In this document: in pieces, positions 1 through 7,286 of the stretch
Numbering within the stretch: the first letter of the stretch is position 1
Layout of the letters: every line of letters begins with the position of its first letter
Source: Rickettsiales bacterium
GTDB lineage: Bacteria > Pseudomonadota > Alphaproteobacteria > Rickettsiales > CANDYO01
Assembly: GCA_947424995.1 (NCBI GenBank)
Contig: CANDYO010000019.1
Coordinates: forward strand, 1 to 18,603
Reading direction: 5' to 3'
Length of the DNA stretch: 18,603 nt
Program-made: the position numbers and the translations under genes
The notes under the pieces: model-generated
What the model saw: only the letters and a program-made list of their open reading frames with translations
Told to the model about the DNA's origin: nothing
The model's database searches: none

Positions 1-58
1 GTAACTATTCACCGGTAGTGATTTAGCGCAATATTTTTAATAATTTTGCATTTTTTTC

Positions 59-87
59 TTGACATGGTTTTTGTCATTTTTTACAAA
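59..87 (+). promoter_or_regulatory. candidate sigma-70 promoter in the IS66 leader
   Basis: A perfect -35 hexamer TTGACA (59-64) is followed after 17 bp by TACAAA (82-87), which resembles a -10 box. It lies about 200 bp before the transposase start, so the leader RNA would be long. A second -10-like hexamer, TATACT (249-254), is closer to the gene but has no good -35 partner. In a sequence this AT-rich, chance matches are common. Confidence 0.35.
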
Positions 88-290
88 TTTCTTCTGTGTT
101 TTCACCTCCAGACACAATAGTAATTCAGAAGGTTTTACCACCTCATGTAGTCGTCAATATTTCATTTGATACAATAATCCACGTCAAAATTTATAAAACC
201 CAGCATTTTGCATCTATAGGGCAAAATTTTCGTTTTAAAAACATGTGTTATACTATATTTATAAGTAATGTATAACCTTGATGTATTGAA

Positions 291-1721
291 GTGAAAATAG
301 AAAATCTTGATATCTCTAAATCCATAGAAAATCTTAAGCAGCTCTTAAGTGAAGAGAAAAATATTTCACCTGTGATGAAGGCTGCTATAGAGATGATCCT
401 GGTGATTGTCAGTCTTCTTGCAGGAAGACTATCACTCAATAGTAATAATAGTAGCAAGCCGCCATCATCTGATCCTAATCGTAAAAAACCTGAGAAAAGA
501 ACTTCTGATAAAAAACAGGGTGGACAACCTGGTAGAGTTGGCAAGAATCTTGTACCAACTGATACTCCAGACGAAATAGTGGAAATAGCAGTAGATCGCA
601 ATAATCTAAAGGGCGGAAAATATCAGGAAGCTGGGCATGAAGTTCGACAAGTTTTTGATATTAGAATATCTCGGTATGTTATTGAATATCGAGCGCAAAA
701 AATTCGTGGATTAGACGGTAAAATTTATACTGCCAAGTTCCCCGAAGGAGTTGTAGCCCAAGTACAATATGGTAATGGCATTAAAGCTCACTCAGTCTAT
801 ATGTCACAATTCCAACTTATTCCTTACGATCGTATTAATGATCATTTTGCAGAGCAGATCAAAGTGCCAGTTAGCGTTGGAAGTATTTTTAATTTCAACA
901 AAGAAGCTTACAATCGACTTGAGGATTTTGAAAAGCTAGTTAAGCAGAAATTGAGTAGCTCAGCACTAGCTCACTCAGATGAGACTGGAATAAATGTAGG
1001 TGGAAAGCGTATATGGCTACATAACGTCTCGAATGATTTATGGACGCATCTTTATCCGCATAATAATCGTGGTAATGAAGCTACGGATGAAATTGGAATT
1101 TTGTCTGAATTTAAAGGTATTTTATGCCATGATCATTGGAAAGCCTATTATGCTTATCAAAATTGCAAACACTCATTATGCAATGCTCATCACTTAAGAG
1201 AGTTACAAGCAGCGATTGATATTGATAAATGTGAGTGGGCAAAACAAATGCAAGATTTACTTTGCGAGATTAATGATCAAGTAAATGAAGCAGATGGAGC
1301 ACTTGATAAAGCTAGAGCTGATGAATATCGATTAAAATATCGAGCAATATTAACAGCAGGAGATCAAGAAACTCCGCCTCCAGAGCCTCAAAAAAATAAA
1401 AGTGGCAGCGAGAAGAAACGAGCCAAAAGATCAAAAAGCAGAAATTTGCTCGAGCGTTTACGTGATTTTGAAGATGATGTATTGCGCTTCATGGAAGATA
1501 AGCTGGTGCCTTTTACCAATAATCAGGGTGAAAATGATTTACGCATGACTAAGGTGCAGCAAAAAATTTCAGGCTGCTTTAGATCTATAGAAGGCGCAAA
1601 AATCTTCTGCAGAATCCGTAGCTATATACTCACGTGCCAAAAACATGGCGTTAGTATTACGGATGCATTCAAGCTGCTATTTGAGGAAAAATTGCCACAG
1701 TTCTGTAGTAGCGGTGAATAG
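291..1721 (+). CDS. IS66-family transposase (TnpC type)
   Basis: This is the DDE transposase that catalyses movement of the surrounding IS. The 476-residue protein has a leucine-rich N-terminal helix (about 11-45), the family signature NSSKPPSSD (53-61) and GGQPG (77-81), and then a DDE domain. The likely catalytic residues are D230 (HSDETG), D281 (CHDHWKAY) and E414 (NQGENDLR). The start is GTG at 291; an in-frame stop lies at 279-281 and no better start exists downstream of it. Oddly, the region around residues 105-140, where IS66 proteins normally carry a Cys-rich zinc finger, has no cysteine at all, although the flanking QVFDI and FPEGV blocks are conserved. The metal site has therefore probably been lost in this lineage. 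The reading frame is otherwise full length. Confidence 0.93.
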   Translation: MKIENLDISKSIENLKQLLSEEKNISPVMKAAIEMILVIVSLLAGRLSLNSNNSSKPPSSDPNRKKPEKRTSDKKQGGQPGRVGKNLVPTDTPDEIVEIAVDRNNLKGGKYQEAGHEVRQVFDIRISRYVIEYRAQKIRGLDGKIYTAKFPEGVVAQVQYGNGIKAHSVYMSQFQLIPYDRINDHFAEQIKVPVSVGSIFNFNKEAYNRLEDFEKLVKQKLSSSALAHSDETGINVGGKRIWLHNVSNDLWTHLYPHNNRGNEATDEIGILSEFKGILCHDHWKAYYAYQNCKHSLCNAHHLRELQAAIDIDKCEWAKQMQDLLCEINDQVNEADGALDKARADEYRLKYRAILTAGDQETPPPEPQKNKSGSEKKRAKRSKSRNLLERLRDFEDDVLRFMEDKLVPFTNNQGENDLRMTKVQQKISGCFRSIEGAKIFCRIRSYILTCQKHGVSITDAFKLLFEEKLPQFCSSGE

Positions 1722-1732
1722 TTACCTTATTT

Positions 1733-2878
1733 CTACATGAAAAAGCTATAATAACCATTGCCTAATACAGTTATCCAGAATAATTGTTTAGTCCATTTAA
1801 AACCATAATATTGATGCAACATAGCCGCAATAGTTAAGGTAATTAACGCTGGATAGATATAAGCAAGCATTGTTGCAAGTAAGCTAAAAATTGCAGCAAA
1901 ACCAGTTAGAGATAAAGCAAAACTGATTATAATTGAAATCCAAACAGATGAAGACCAAGATATCTTATTTCTAGTGACATCTTCTTTTAAAAATTCTGCG
2001 AATAAACGCAATAAACTAGCAGCAGTAGCTAGGCATGATAGAAAAATAGTAATCGCTACAATCAAAGTAGCATATTTACCCAAGGTTAAATGGGCAATAA
2101 CTGCTAGATATTGTTCAGGACGAACCGAAGCTAAATCAGCTGCATAGTGCGCTCCTAAATAAACAAGACCAGCATAGATTATAGCTATTAAGCTTGCGCC
2201 AATGATGCTAGCTAATATGCTAAGCTTTATTATTTCTTGTCTAGATTCACGAATGCTTCGCAAATACTCAATTACTGTAATTGAGAAAAAGAATGCCGCC
2301 ATCAAATCCATAGTTTGATAGCCCTGCATTAGTCCTAGCGCAAAAGGAGGTTCAGCTTGTTCGCTTGAAACAAGAGTTGGCGATTGATAAACAGCCGCTA
2401 GGATAATTAAGACAATCCCACCAATTTTAAATGGCCCTAATAATTTTCCAATAATAGGTACAACTTGATTTTTTTGCCATATAACTAATATAATTAGCAA
2501 TGAAAATACTATGCTAAATAATACTAGAGGAATTTCAGGAAAAAGCACTGAAACTCCGCCATAAGCCACCAATATACATCTTGGCACCACTCCAAATGGC
2601 CCTAATAAGGATAGCATCAGTAAGCTTAAAATAAAAGGCGCGTATTTTCCGAGTAAGCCAAAATATTTTTCCTTATCACCTTGATAAAGCACCATGCTAA
2701 ATAATCCAAGAAATGGTACTAACACCCCCGTTAACATGAAGCCAAGACCTGCGGTTAAATATTGGTCGGTGCTTTTCATTCCAATAATTAAAGGAAATAC
2801 TAAATTACCCGAACCAAAAAACATGGCAAACATAGCAAGACCTGCAGTGCAGGCTATTTTATAATGAGAATTAGACAT
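1733..2878 (-). CDS. brnQ: branched-chain amino acid carrier, BrnQ/LIV-II family
   Basis: This is an inner-membrane secondary transporter, expected to take up leucine, isoleucine and valine with a cation. The N-terminal block MFAMFFGSGNLVFPL is the BrnQ family signature for the first membrane helix. About ten to twelve hydrophobic helices follow, including the RCILVAYGG region. I chose the ATG at 2878: it has GGA six bases upstream and gives about 13 residues before the signature, as usual in the family. A GTG at 2908 would add ten residues but has no ribosome site. The product (381 residues) is somewhat shorter than typical members (about 430) and the deficit is at the C-terminus. The IS66 element ends 7 bp beyond the stop, but the stop itself lies in pre-existing DNA and was not created by the insertion. 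A host-dependent bacterium would plausibly use the carrier to import amino acids. Confidence 0.88.
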   Translation of the reverse strand: MSNSHYKIACTAGLAMFAMFFGSGNLVFPLIIGMKSTDQYLTAGLGFMLTGVLVPFLGLFSMVLYQGDKEKYFGLLGKYAPFILSLLMLSLLGPFGVVPRCILVAYGGVSVLFPEIPLVLFSIVFSLLIILVIWQKNQVVPIIGKLLGPFKIGGIVLIILAAVYQSPTLVSSEQAEPPFALGLMQGYQTMDLMAAFFFSITVIEYLRSIRESRQEIIKLSILASIIGASLIAIIYAGLVYLGAHYAADLASVRPEQYLAVIAHLTLGKYATLIVAITIFLSCLATAASLLRLFAEFLKEDVTRNKISWSSSVWISIIISFALSLTGFAAIFSLLATMLAYIYPALITLTIAAMLHQYYGFKWTKQLFWITVLGNGYYSFFM

Positions 2879-2931
2879 AAATGATCCATAAGGTTTTATA
2901 AAATTCACTAGGAATGAACGATTTAGATTTC

Positions 2932-3126
2932 GTCATCCTCGGAACCAAGCAAAGCTTGGTTACCGGGGATCCATATATAAGTCGCCGCATAAACTCTAAC
3001 TTGTAGTGTTAAAAATCTAAATATTTCACTTTTGGTGTTATCTTCAATATTTGATTATTTGGATTGTTACGTTTATGTTTTTTATGGATCCCAGGAAGCC
3101 TGGCTATACTAGGCTCCGAGGATGAC
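2932..3126. repeat. intergenic palindromic element A
   Basis: The 12-bp ends GTCATCCTCGGA (2932-2943) and TCCGAGGATGAC (3115-3126) are perfect inverted repeats. Each arm holds a hairpin: AACCAAGC/GCTTGGTT (2943-2961) on the left and CCAGG/CCTGG (3091-3103) on the right. An inner pair GGGATCCAT (2966-2974) / ATGGATCCC (3084-3092) continues the long-range pairing. The core differs from elements B-E, so this is a related but separate subfamily. It fills most of the 451-bp spacer between brnQ and the BON lipoprotein gene. Apart from the promoter at 3265-3292 I see nothing else in that spacer. Confidence 0.8.
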
Positions 3127-3264
3127 ACCCTGCATTCTTCGTCCCGATGAATAGTTATTAAAGTTTTACAGTAACTTATGCTTGATATTCAGCAACTTGT
3201 AAAGAATAAAGTTAAGATATAGTTAACTTTTAGCTATTCTTAGCTTAAGAACAAAAAACTTAGC

Positions 3265-3292
3265 TTGAGCTCTTAATCTATTTTGCTATACT
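3265..3292 (+). promoter_or_regulatory. candidate sigma-70 promoter for the BON lipoprotein-ispA pair
   Basis: TTGAGC (3265-3270) and TATACT (3287-3292) are separated by 16 bp. Transcription would start near 3299, giving a leader of about 30 bases before the ATG at 3330. Confidence 0.5.
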
Positions 3293-3329
3293 AGCCGAAG
3301 TTAACTAGTCATTTTAAGGAATTAAAATC

Positions 3330-4160
3330 ATGAACATACTCAAAATATTAATTACGCTAATATTCTTATTGTTATTATCTGCTTGCGCTGCACCAATATT
3401 GCTTTTTGGAGGAGCTGCTGGAGCAGGAACAGCTCTTAGTAAAGAAAAAACAGTAGGTAGTAGTATTGACGATAGTAATATTTGGACTAAAATTAAAGCT
3501 GCTTTTATGCAACACAGAAAAGAGCTTCCAGACGCTTTAGGCGATGTATCAGTCGAAGTATCAGAAGGTAGAGTATTATTAACTGGAACTGTAGCATCAG
3601 CTGATGAGCGTTTACAAATTCTAAAATTGGTTTGGGAGCAAGCTGGAGTTAGAGAAGTTATTAATGAGCTTAAAATCCGCGAAGGTGAGAAAGAACTTGG
3701 CATCGGCGAATATACTTCTGATACCTGGATTACTACCCAAGTAAAATCTAAAATGCTGATGGATAAAAATATTCATTCCATTAATTATAATGTGGAGACT
3801 ATCGAGGGAGTAGTTTATGTATTAGGTGTAGCATTATCTGAAGAAGAACTAGAGCAAGTCAGAACAACCGTAGAAAGCATCAAAAATGTTACTAAATTTG
3901 TAAGCTATATTCGAGTTAAAGGTCAACAGCAAACAAAAGAGCTAGACAATGTTCAGGCCTCAGAACCAAACGATGAAGCACAAATAATCGAAGAAGGAAC
4001 TCCGGTGCAAGAGAAAAAACCACAACCAGAGCCAGCCGCCTTTGATGAAGAAATAGATACTCATCATGACGCAGAAGAAACACCGGTAGTTAAAAAAGCA
4101 CCTAAGAAAAAAATGGTTGTAGACGACGATATGGAAATAGAATATTCGGATTCTGAGTAA
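3330..4160 (+). CDS. BON-domain outer-membrane/periplasmic lipoprotein (OsmY/DolP-like)
   Basis: This is predicted to be a lipid-anchored envelope protein that binds phospholipid surfaces. Residues 1-19 form a lipoprotein signal peptide ending in the lipobox LSAC, so C19 is the likely lipidated residue. A short Gly/Ala-rich stretch follows. There are two BON domains, at about 47-117 (with GRVLLTGTV) and about 131-197 (with GVVYVLGVA). The tail (about 200-276) is low-complexity, rich in Glu, Asp, Pro and Lys, and ends in an acidic cluster; such a tail is not typical of OsmY or DolP. The start has a good ribosome site (AAGGA, nine bases upstream). The next gene begins six bases after the stop, so the two are probably co-transcribed. 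By family, DolP-like proteins support outer-membrane integrity; that role here is an inference. Confidence 0.85.
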   Translation: MNILKILITLIFLLLLSACAAPILLFGGAAGAGTALSKEKTVGSSIDDSNIWTKIKAAFMQHRKELPDALGDVSVEVSEGRVLLTGTVASADERLQILKLVWEQAGVREVINELKIREGEKELGIGEYTSDTWITTQVKSKMLMDKNIHSINYNVETIEGVVYVLGVALSEEELEQVRTTVESIKNVTKFVSYIRVKGQQQTKELDNVQASEPNDEAQIIEEGTPVQEKKPQPEPAAFDEEIDTHHDAEETPVVKKAPKKKMVVDDDMEIEYSDSE

Positions 4161-4166
4161 TTTTTT

Positions 4167-5006
4167 ATGATCACTATCAATCAACAGCTGTTTGAGATTT
4201 GTACTTTAGTTGACCAGCAAATAACTGACCTCCTTCCGTCAACCGAAGGTAGATTATGCGAAGCAATGCGCTATAGCGCTTTATCTTCAGGAAAAAGGTT
4301 AAGACCTTTTATGTTAATAATGGCTGCTGATATGTGGAAAGTTGAACGTTCATATTCTCTGCGCGTTGCAGCAGTAGTTGAAATTATTCATTGTTACTCC
4401 CTAATTCATGATGATTTACCAGCCATGGATAATGATGATTATCGCAGAGGAATTCCCAGTTGTCATAAGAAATTCGACGAAGCCACCGCTATTTTAGCCG
4501 GTGATTCACTCTTAACTTTAGCCTTCGAAATTTTAGCAGATCAAAAAACTCATCCTAATCCAGAAATTCGTTGTAAGTTAATTCAAATTCTTGCAAAAAA
4601 TATAGGTTCACAAGGAATGGCAGGTGGACAAATATGGGATTTAATTTATGAACGAGAAGAGCTTGCAGATTATTCTCAGTTAGTAAAAATGCAGTGGATG
4701 AAAACTGCACAATTATTTATTGCTTGCTGTCAAATGGGAGCTACACTTGGCTACGCCACTGTTGACGCTCAACACCATCTTTCTAATTACGCTGAAAATT
4801 TTGGCCTAGCTTTTCAATTTATTGACGATATTGAAGATATAACTAAAAAAATATCACTCTCCAATAATAACATGGTTAAGTTACTCGGAGAAAAAGAAAC
4901 TTTATTAGCTGCAAAAAAATTTATCGATGCCGCTCGGGTGGAAATTGCTTTTTTTGCCGAAAAAGGAATCGCTCTAGATCAACTTGCTAATCAGTTACTG
5001 GGGTAG
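4167..5006 (+). CDS. ispA: farnesyl diphosphate synthase (polyprenyl synthetase family)
   Basis: This enzyme condenses dimethylallyl or geranyl diphosphate with isopentenyl diphosphate to make farnesyl diphosphate, the precursor of ubiquinone tails and undecaprenyl phosphate. It has the substrate motif GKRLRP (42-47), the first Asp-rich motif DDLPAMD (82-88) with the four-residue spacing of bacterial FPP synthases, Y77 five residues before it (the chain-length position), GGQIWDL (153-159), and the second Asp-rich motif DDIED (220-224). At 279 residues it is slightly short. The segment after DDIED is about 12 residues shorter than in E. coli IspA as I recall it, and the usual conserved lysine-containing loop is not recognisable. 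It starts six bases after the lipoprotein gene. In Rickettsia the upstream MEP pathway is missing and precursors come from the host; whether that holds here cannot be seen. Confidence 0.87.
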   Translation: MITINQQLFEICTLVDQQITDLLPSTEGRLCEAMRYSALSSGKRLRPFMLIMAADMWKVERSYSLRVAAVVEIIHCYSLIHDDLPAMDNDDYRRGIPSCHKKFDEATAILAGDSLLTLAFEILADQKTHPNPEIRCKLIQILAKNIGSQGMAGGQIWDLIYEREELADYSQLVKMQWMKTAQLFIACCQMGATLGYATVDAQHHLSNYAENFGLAFQFIDDIEDITKKISLSNNNMVKLLGEKETLLAAKKFIDAARVEIAFFAEKGIALDQLANQLLG

Positions 5007-5054
5007 GTTTCATTCGGATTATTATAAGGTTAATGCGCGAACTAGAAGCACGTC

Positions 5055-5196
5055 ATGCCGTCATTCTTGCCAAGCTTCTAGCTTGGCGAGAATCCAGTTA
5101 AAATCTTTTAAAAACAGTGAGTAACTGAACATAAGTAAAAGAATTCAACTAGACTCTCGGATTGAAACTAACGCTTAAATCCAAGGGTGACGGCAT
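5055..5196. repeat. palindromic element B (family with ATCCAGTTAAAATCTTTTAA core)
   Basis: The ends ATGCCGTCA (5055-5063) and TGACGGCAT (5188-5196) are perfect inverted repeats. The left arm folds into a hairpin, TTCT-T-GCCAAGC / GCTTGGC-G-AGAA (5064-5092), followed by the family core at about 5091-5112. The right arm repeats the pattern inverted, with a longer degenerate hairpin (about 5153-5187). It lies in the 361-bp spacer between ispA and phaC. The only other thing I see there is the phaC promoter. Confidence 0.8.
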
Positions 5197-5298
5197 CACA
5201 TTGTCTTTGTAGCCGAGTTATATAAACAAAGCCTTACATAAATCTTTCACAAAAACACTCCTCTTAATACTACATCCCCTTCTCAAAACTTCTATTAG

Positions 5299-5326
5299 TT
5301 GACATATGCTGCGTTTGTTATATTAT
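5299..5326 (+). promoter_or_regulatory. candidate sigma-70 promoter for phaC
   Basis: A perfect TTGACA (5299-5304) and a near-perfect TATTAT (5321-5326) lie 16 bp apart. This would start the RNA about 35 bases before the phaC ATG at 5368. It is the best-scoring promoter pair I found in the window. Confidence 0.6.
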
Positions 5327-5367
5327 TAGTGCGTAAATGGCCATTATTAATTTAAAAAAACAATTCT

Positions 5368-7128
5368 ATGGATCAATCTCCTGAATTATTACGTAATATT
5401 TTTACGATTATTAGCAAATATCTAAATATATATCAAAAACTAATTGATAGACAAACTACTAAAACTGCTAGTTTTAGCAATGATCCTCTTCAATTGAATA
5501 AATTATTTTTTAAGTTTTTTAATAAAATATTCAGCGACCCAAGTACCATCCTCAAATACCAAATGAGTTTTTTCAAAGGACAGCTGGAAACAATTGAAAC
5601 TATTTTCTCTAATCAATCTTCTGCATCTTTAAAAGCAGACAAGCGATTTAAAGATAATGCATGGCAAGAACATTGTGTTTTTACTTGGCTCAAAGATGCT
5701 TATTTTACTTATTCTAAATGGATAGATTCAATAATAGCTGAATTACCTAAAGATGATTTTAGCGCTGTCGAATTTCGTCGATTAAATTTTATCATTAAGC
5801 AATTTATTGATGCCATTGCTCCAAGCAATTTCCCGGCCACTAACCCTGAGGTTATGCGAGCATTTTTTGATACGTCTGGAGAAAGCTTAATTCGTGGTCT
5901 TGATAATTTACTTAAAGATATCGAGCAAAGCAAGCAAAGCTTTCAGGTTAAAACTAATGATAGTTCTAAATTTGACTTAGGAGTCAATGTTGCTATCACT
6001 GAAGGTAAGGTGGTTTTTCAAAATAAAACCATCCAATTGATACATTACAAACCATTACGCGAAACCAATTATTCAGTACCTATTTTAATAGTTTCACCTT
6101 TTATCAATAAATATTATATCATGGATCTCCAACCCGAGAATTCATTGGTAAAATGGCTACTAGAACAAAATTACAATGTGTTTTTAATTTCATGGGTTAA
6201 TCCAGATGAATCTTTAGCTGAACAAAATTTTTCTGATTATATGATGGAAGGACCTATTGCTGCACTAAATTATCTTTCTGATAAACTAGATATTCATCAA
6301 GTAAACACTCTTGGTTATTGCATCGGTGGAACCTTGTTAGCCAGTACTTTAGGCTATATGAAAGCCATCAATGATCCACGTATTAAAAGCGCCAGCTTCT
6401 TAACTACTTTAATAGATTTTGCTGAAGCTGGAGATTTATCTGTCTTCGTTGACGATCATTTCGTTAATGAAATTTCACGCTACATGGAAGAATCTGGTGG
6501 ATTTTTAGATGGTAGCGATATGTCTGCAACATTTAACTTACTCCGTTCTAATGATATGATTTGGCCTTTTTATATCAATAATTATTTACTTGGACAAGAG
6601 CCGTTTCCATTCAATTTATTATATTGGAATTCTGATTCAATTAGAATGCCAAAAAACTTACATTTATTTTATTTAAAAAATATGTATAAAGATAATCTGC
6701 TTAAAAAACCTGGTGGGATCACTTTAAATAATCAAGCCATTGATATTAGTAAAATTGACATTCCATGTTTTGCAATGGCCGCTAAAGGAGATCATATCGT
6801 ACCTTGGCAAAATGCTTTCAATTCGGCTAAATTATTTTCAGGTCCAGTAACTTTTGCTCTAACTGAATCTGGTCATGTAGCTGGAGTTATTAACCATCCT
6901 GCTAAAAATAAATATTGCTACTGGATTAATCCAGAAAATTTCAAGCAATTTGAAACTTCAGAAGAATGGTTAAATAATGTTGAAGAGCGACCTGGTTCAT
7001 GGTGGATATATTGGAACGAATGGGCAAAAAAACATTCTGGTGAACTTATTTTATCGCAAGATCCTGAAATAGTGAATGATAATATCATTGAATCTGCTCC
7101 TGGTAGTTATGTAAAAGTAAAATACTAA
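5368..7128 (+). CDS. phaC: class I poly(3-hydroxyalkanoate) synthase
   Basis: This enzyme polymerises (R)-3-hydroxyacyl-CoA, usually 3-hydroxybutyryl-CoA, into storage polyester at the granule surface. The protein is 586 residues, very close to the class I enzyme of Cupriavidus necator (589). The N-terminal PhaC_N domain is followed by an alpha/beta-hydrolase fold with the lipase-like box GYCIGG (316-321). The catalytic triad is C318, D475 (KGDHIVPW) and H503 (SGHVAG). The C-terminal PGSWW block (547-551) is typical of the family. It sits alone behind its own promoter, with no phaA, phaB, phasin or regulator beside it. Substrate supply must therefore come from genes elsewhere or from fatty-acid metabolism. 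No clear Shine-Dalgarno sequence precedes the ATG. Some Rickettsia carry an orphan synthase in the same way. Confidence 0.95.
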   Translation: MDQSPELLRNIFTIISKYLNIYQKLIDRQTTKTASFSNDPLQLNKLFFKFFNKIFSDPSTILKYQMSFFKGQLETIETIFSNQSSASLKADKRFKDNAWQEHCVFTWLKDAYFTYSKWIDSIIAELPKDDFSAVEFRRLNFIIKQFIDAIAPSNFPATNPEVMRAFFDTSGESLIRGLDNLLKDIEQSKQSFQVKTNDSSKFDLGVNVAITEGKVVFQNKTIQLIHYKPLRETNYSVPILIVSPFINKYYIMDLQPENSLVKWLLEQNYNVFLISWVNPDESLAEQNFSDYMMEGPIAALNYLSDKLDIHQVNTLGYCIGGTLLASTLGYMKAINDPRIKSASFLTTLIDFAEAGDLSVFVDDHFVNEISRYMEESGGFLDGSDMSATFNLLRSNDMIWPFYINNYLLGQEPFPFNLLYWNSDSIRMPKNLHLFYLKNMYKDNLLKKPGGITLNNQAIDISKIDIPCFAMAAKGDHIVPWQNAFNSAKLFSGPVTFALTESGHVAGVINHPAKNKYCYWINPENFKQFETSEEWLNNVEERPGSWWIYWNEWAKKHSGELILSQDPEIVNDNIIESAPGSYVKVKY

Positions 7129-7286
7129 AAAAGTAAAATATTTGTAGATATTTACTAATTGTCAACTAATTGATGGTAAATTTAAAAATTGGTAGAGATG
7201 GTTGGGCATCATTGCGACTGAAAAGGTATCGTATGCAAATATCATACATAACTAGTCTATACATTACATATTAAAAGGATTTAATA

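Larger units (their letters stand above)
1..1725 (+). mobile_element. complete IS66-family insertion sequence
   Basis: Both ends are visible. The first 14 bases (GTAACTATTCACCG) are the exact reverse complement of 1712-1725, and the 5'-GTAA terminus is the usual IS66-family end. One transposase gene (291-1721) fills most of the element, and its TAG stop lies inside the right inverted repeat. The small tnpA and tnpB genes of classical IS66 members are absent, so this is the single-gene type. Bases 15-290 are a non-coding leader. IS66 insertion usually duplicates 8 bp of target; the right copy would be 1726-1733, and the left copy lies outside the window and cannot be checked. The transposase frame is intact, so the element may still be active. 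Confidence 0.9.

Noticed and set aside
1726..1740. Truncation of brnQ by the IS66 insertion
   Set aside because: The stop codon (1733-1735) lies in DNA outside the element, including its expected target duplication, so the insertion did not create it. The short C-terminus needs another explanation.
3314..3703. Minus-strand 129-codon reading frame opposite the BON lipoprotein
   Set aside because: The plus-strand gene has a lipobox, two BON domains and a good ribosome site; the antisense frame has none of these.
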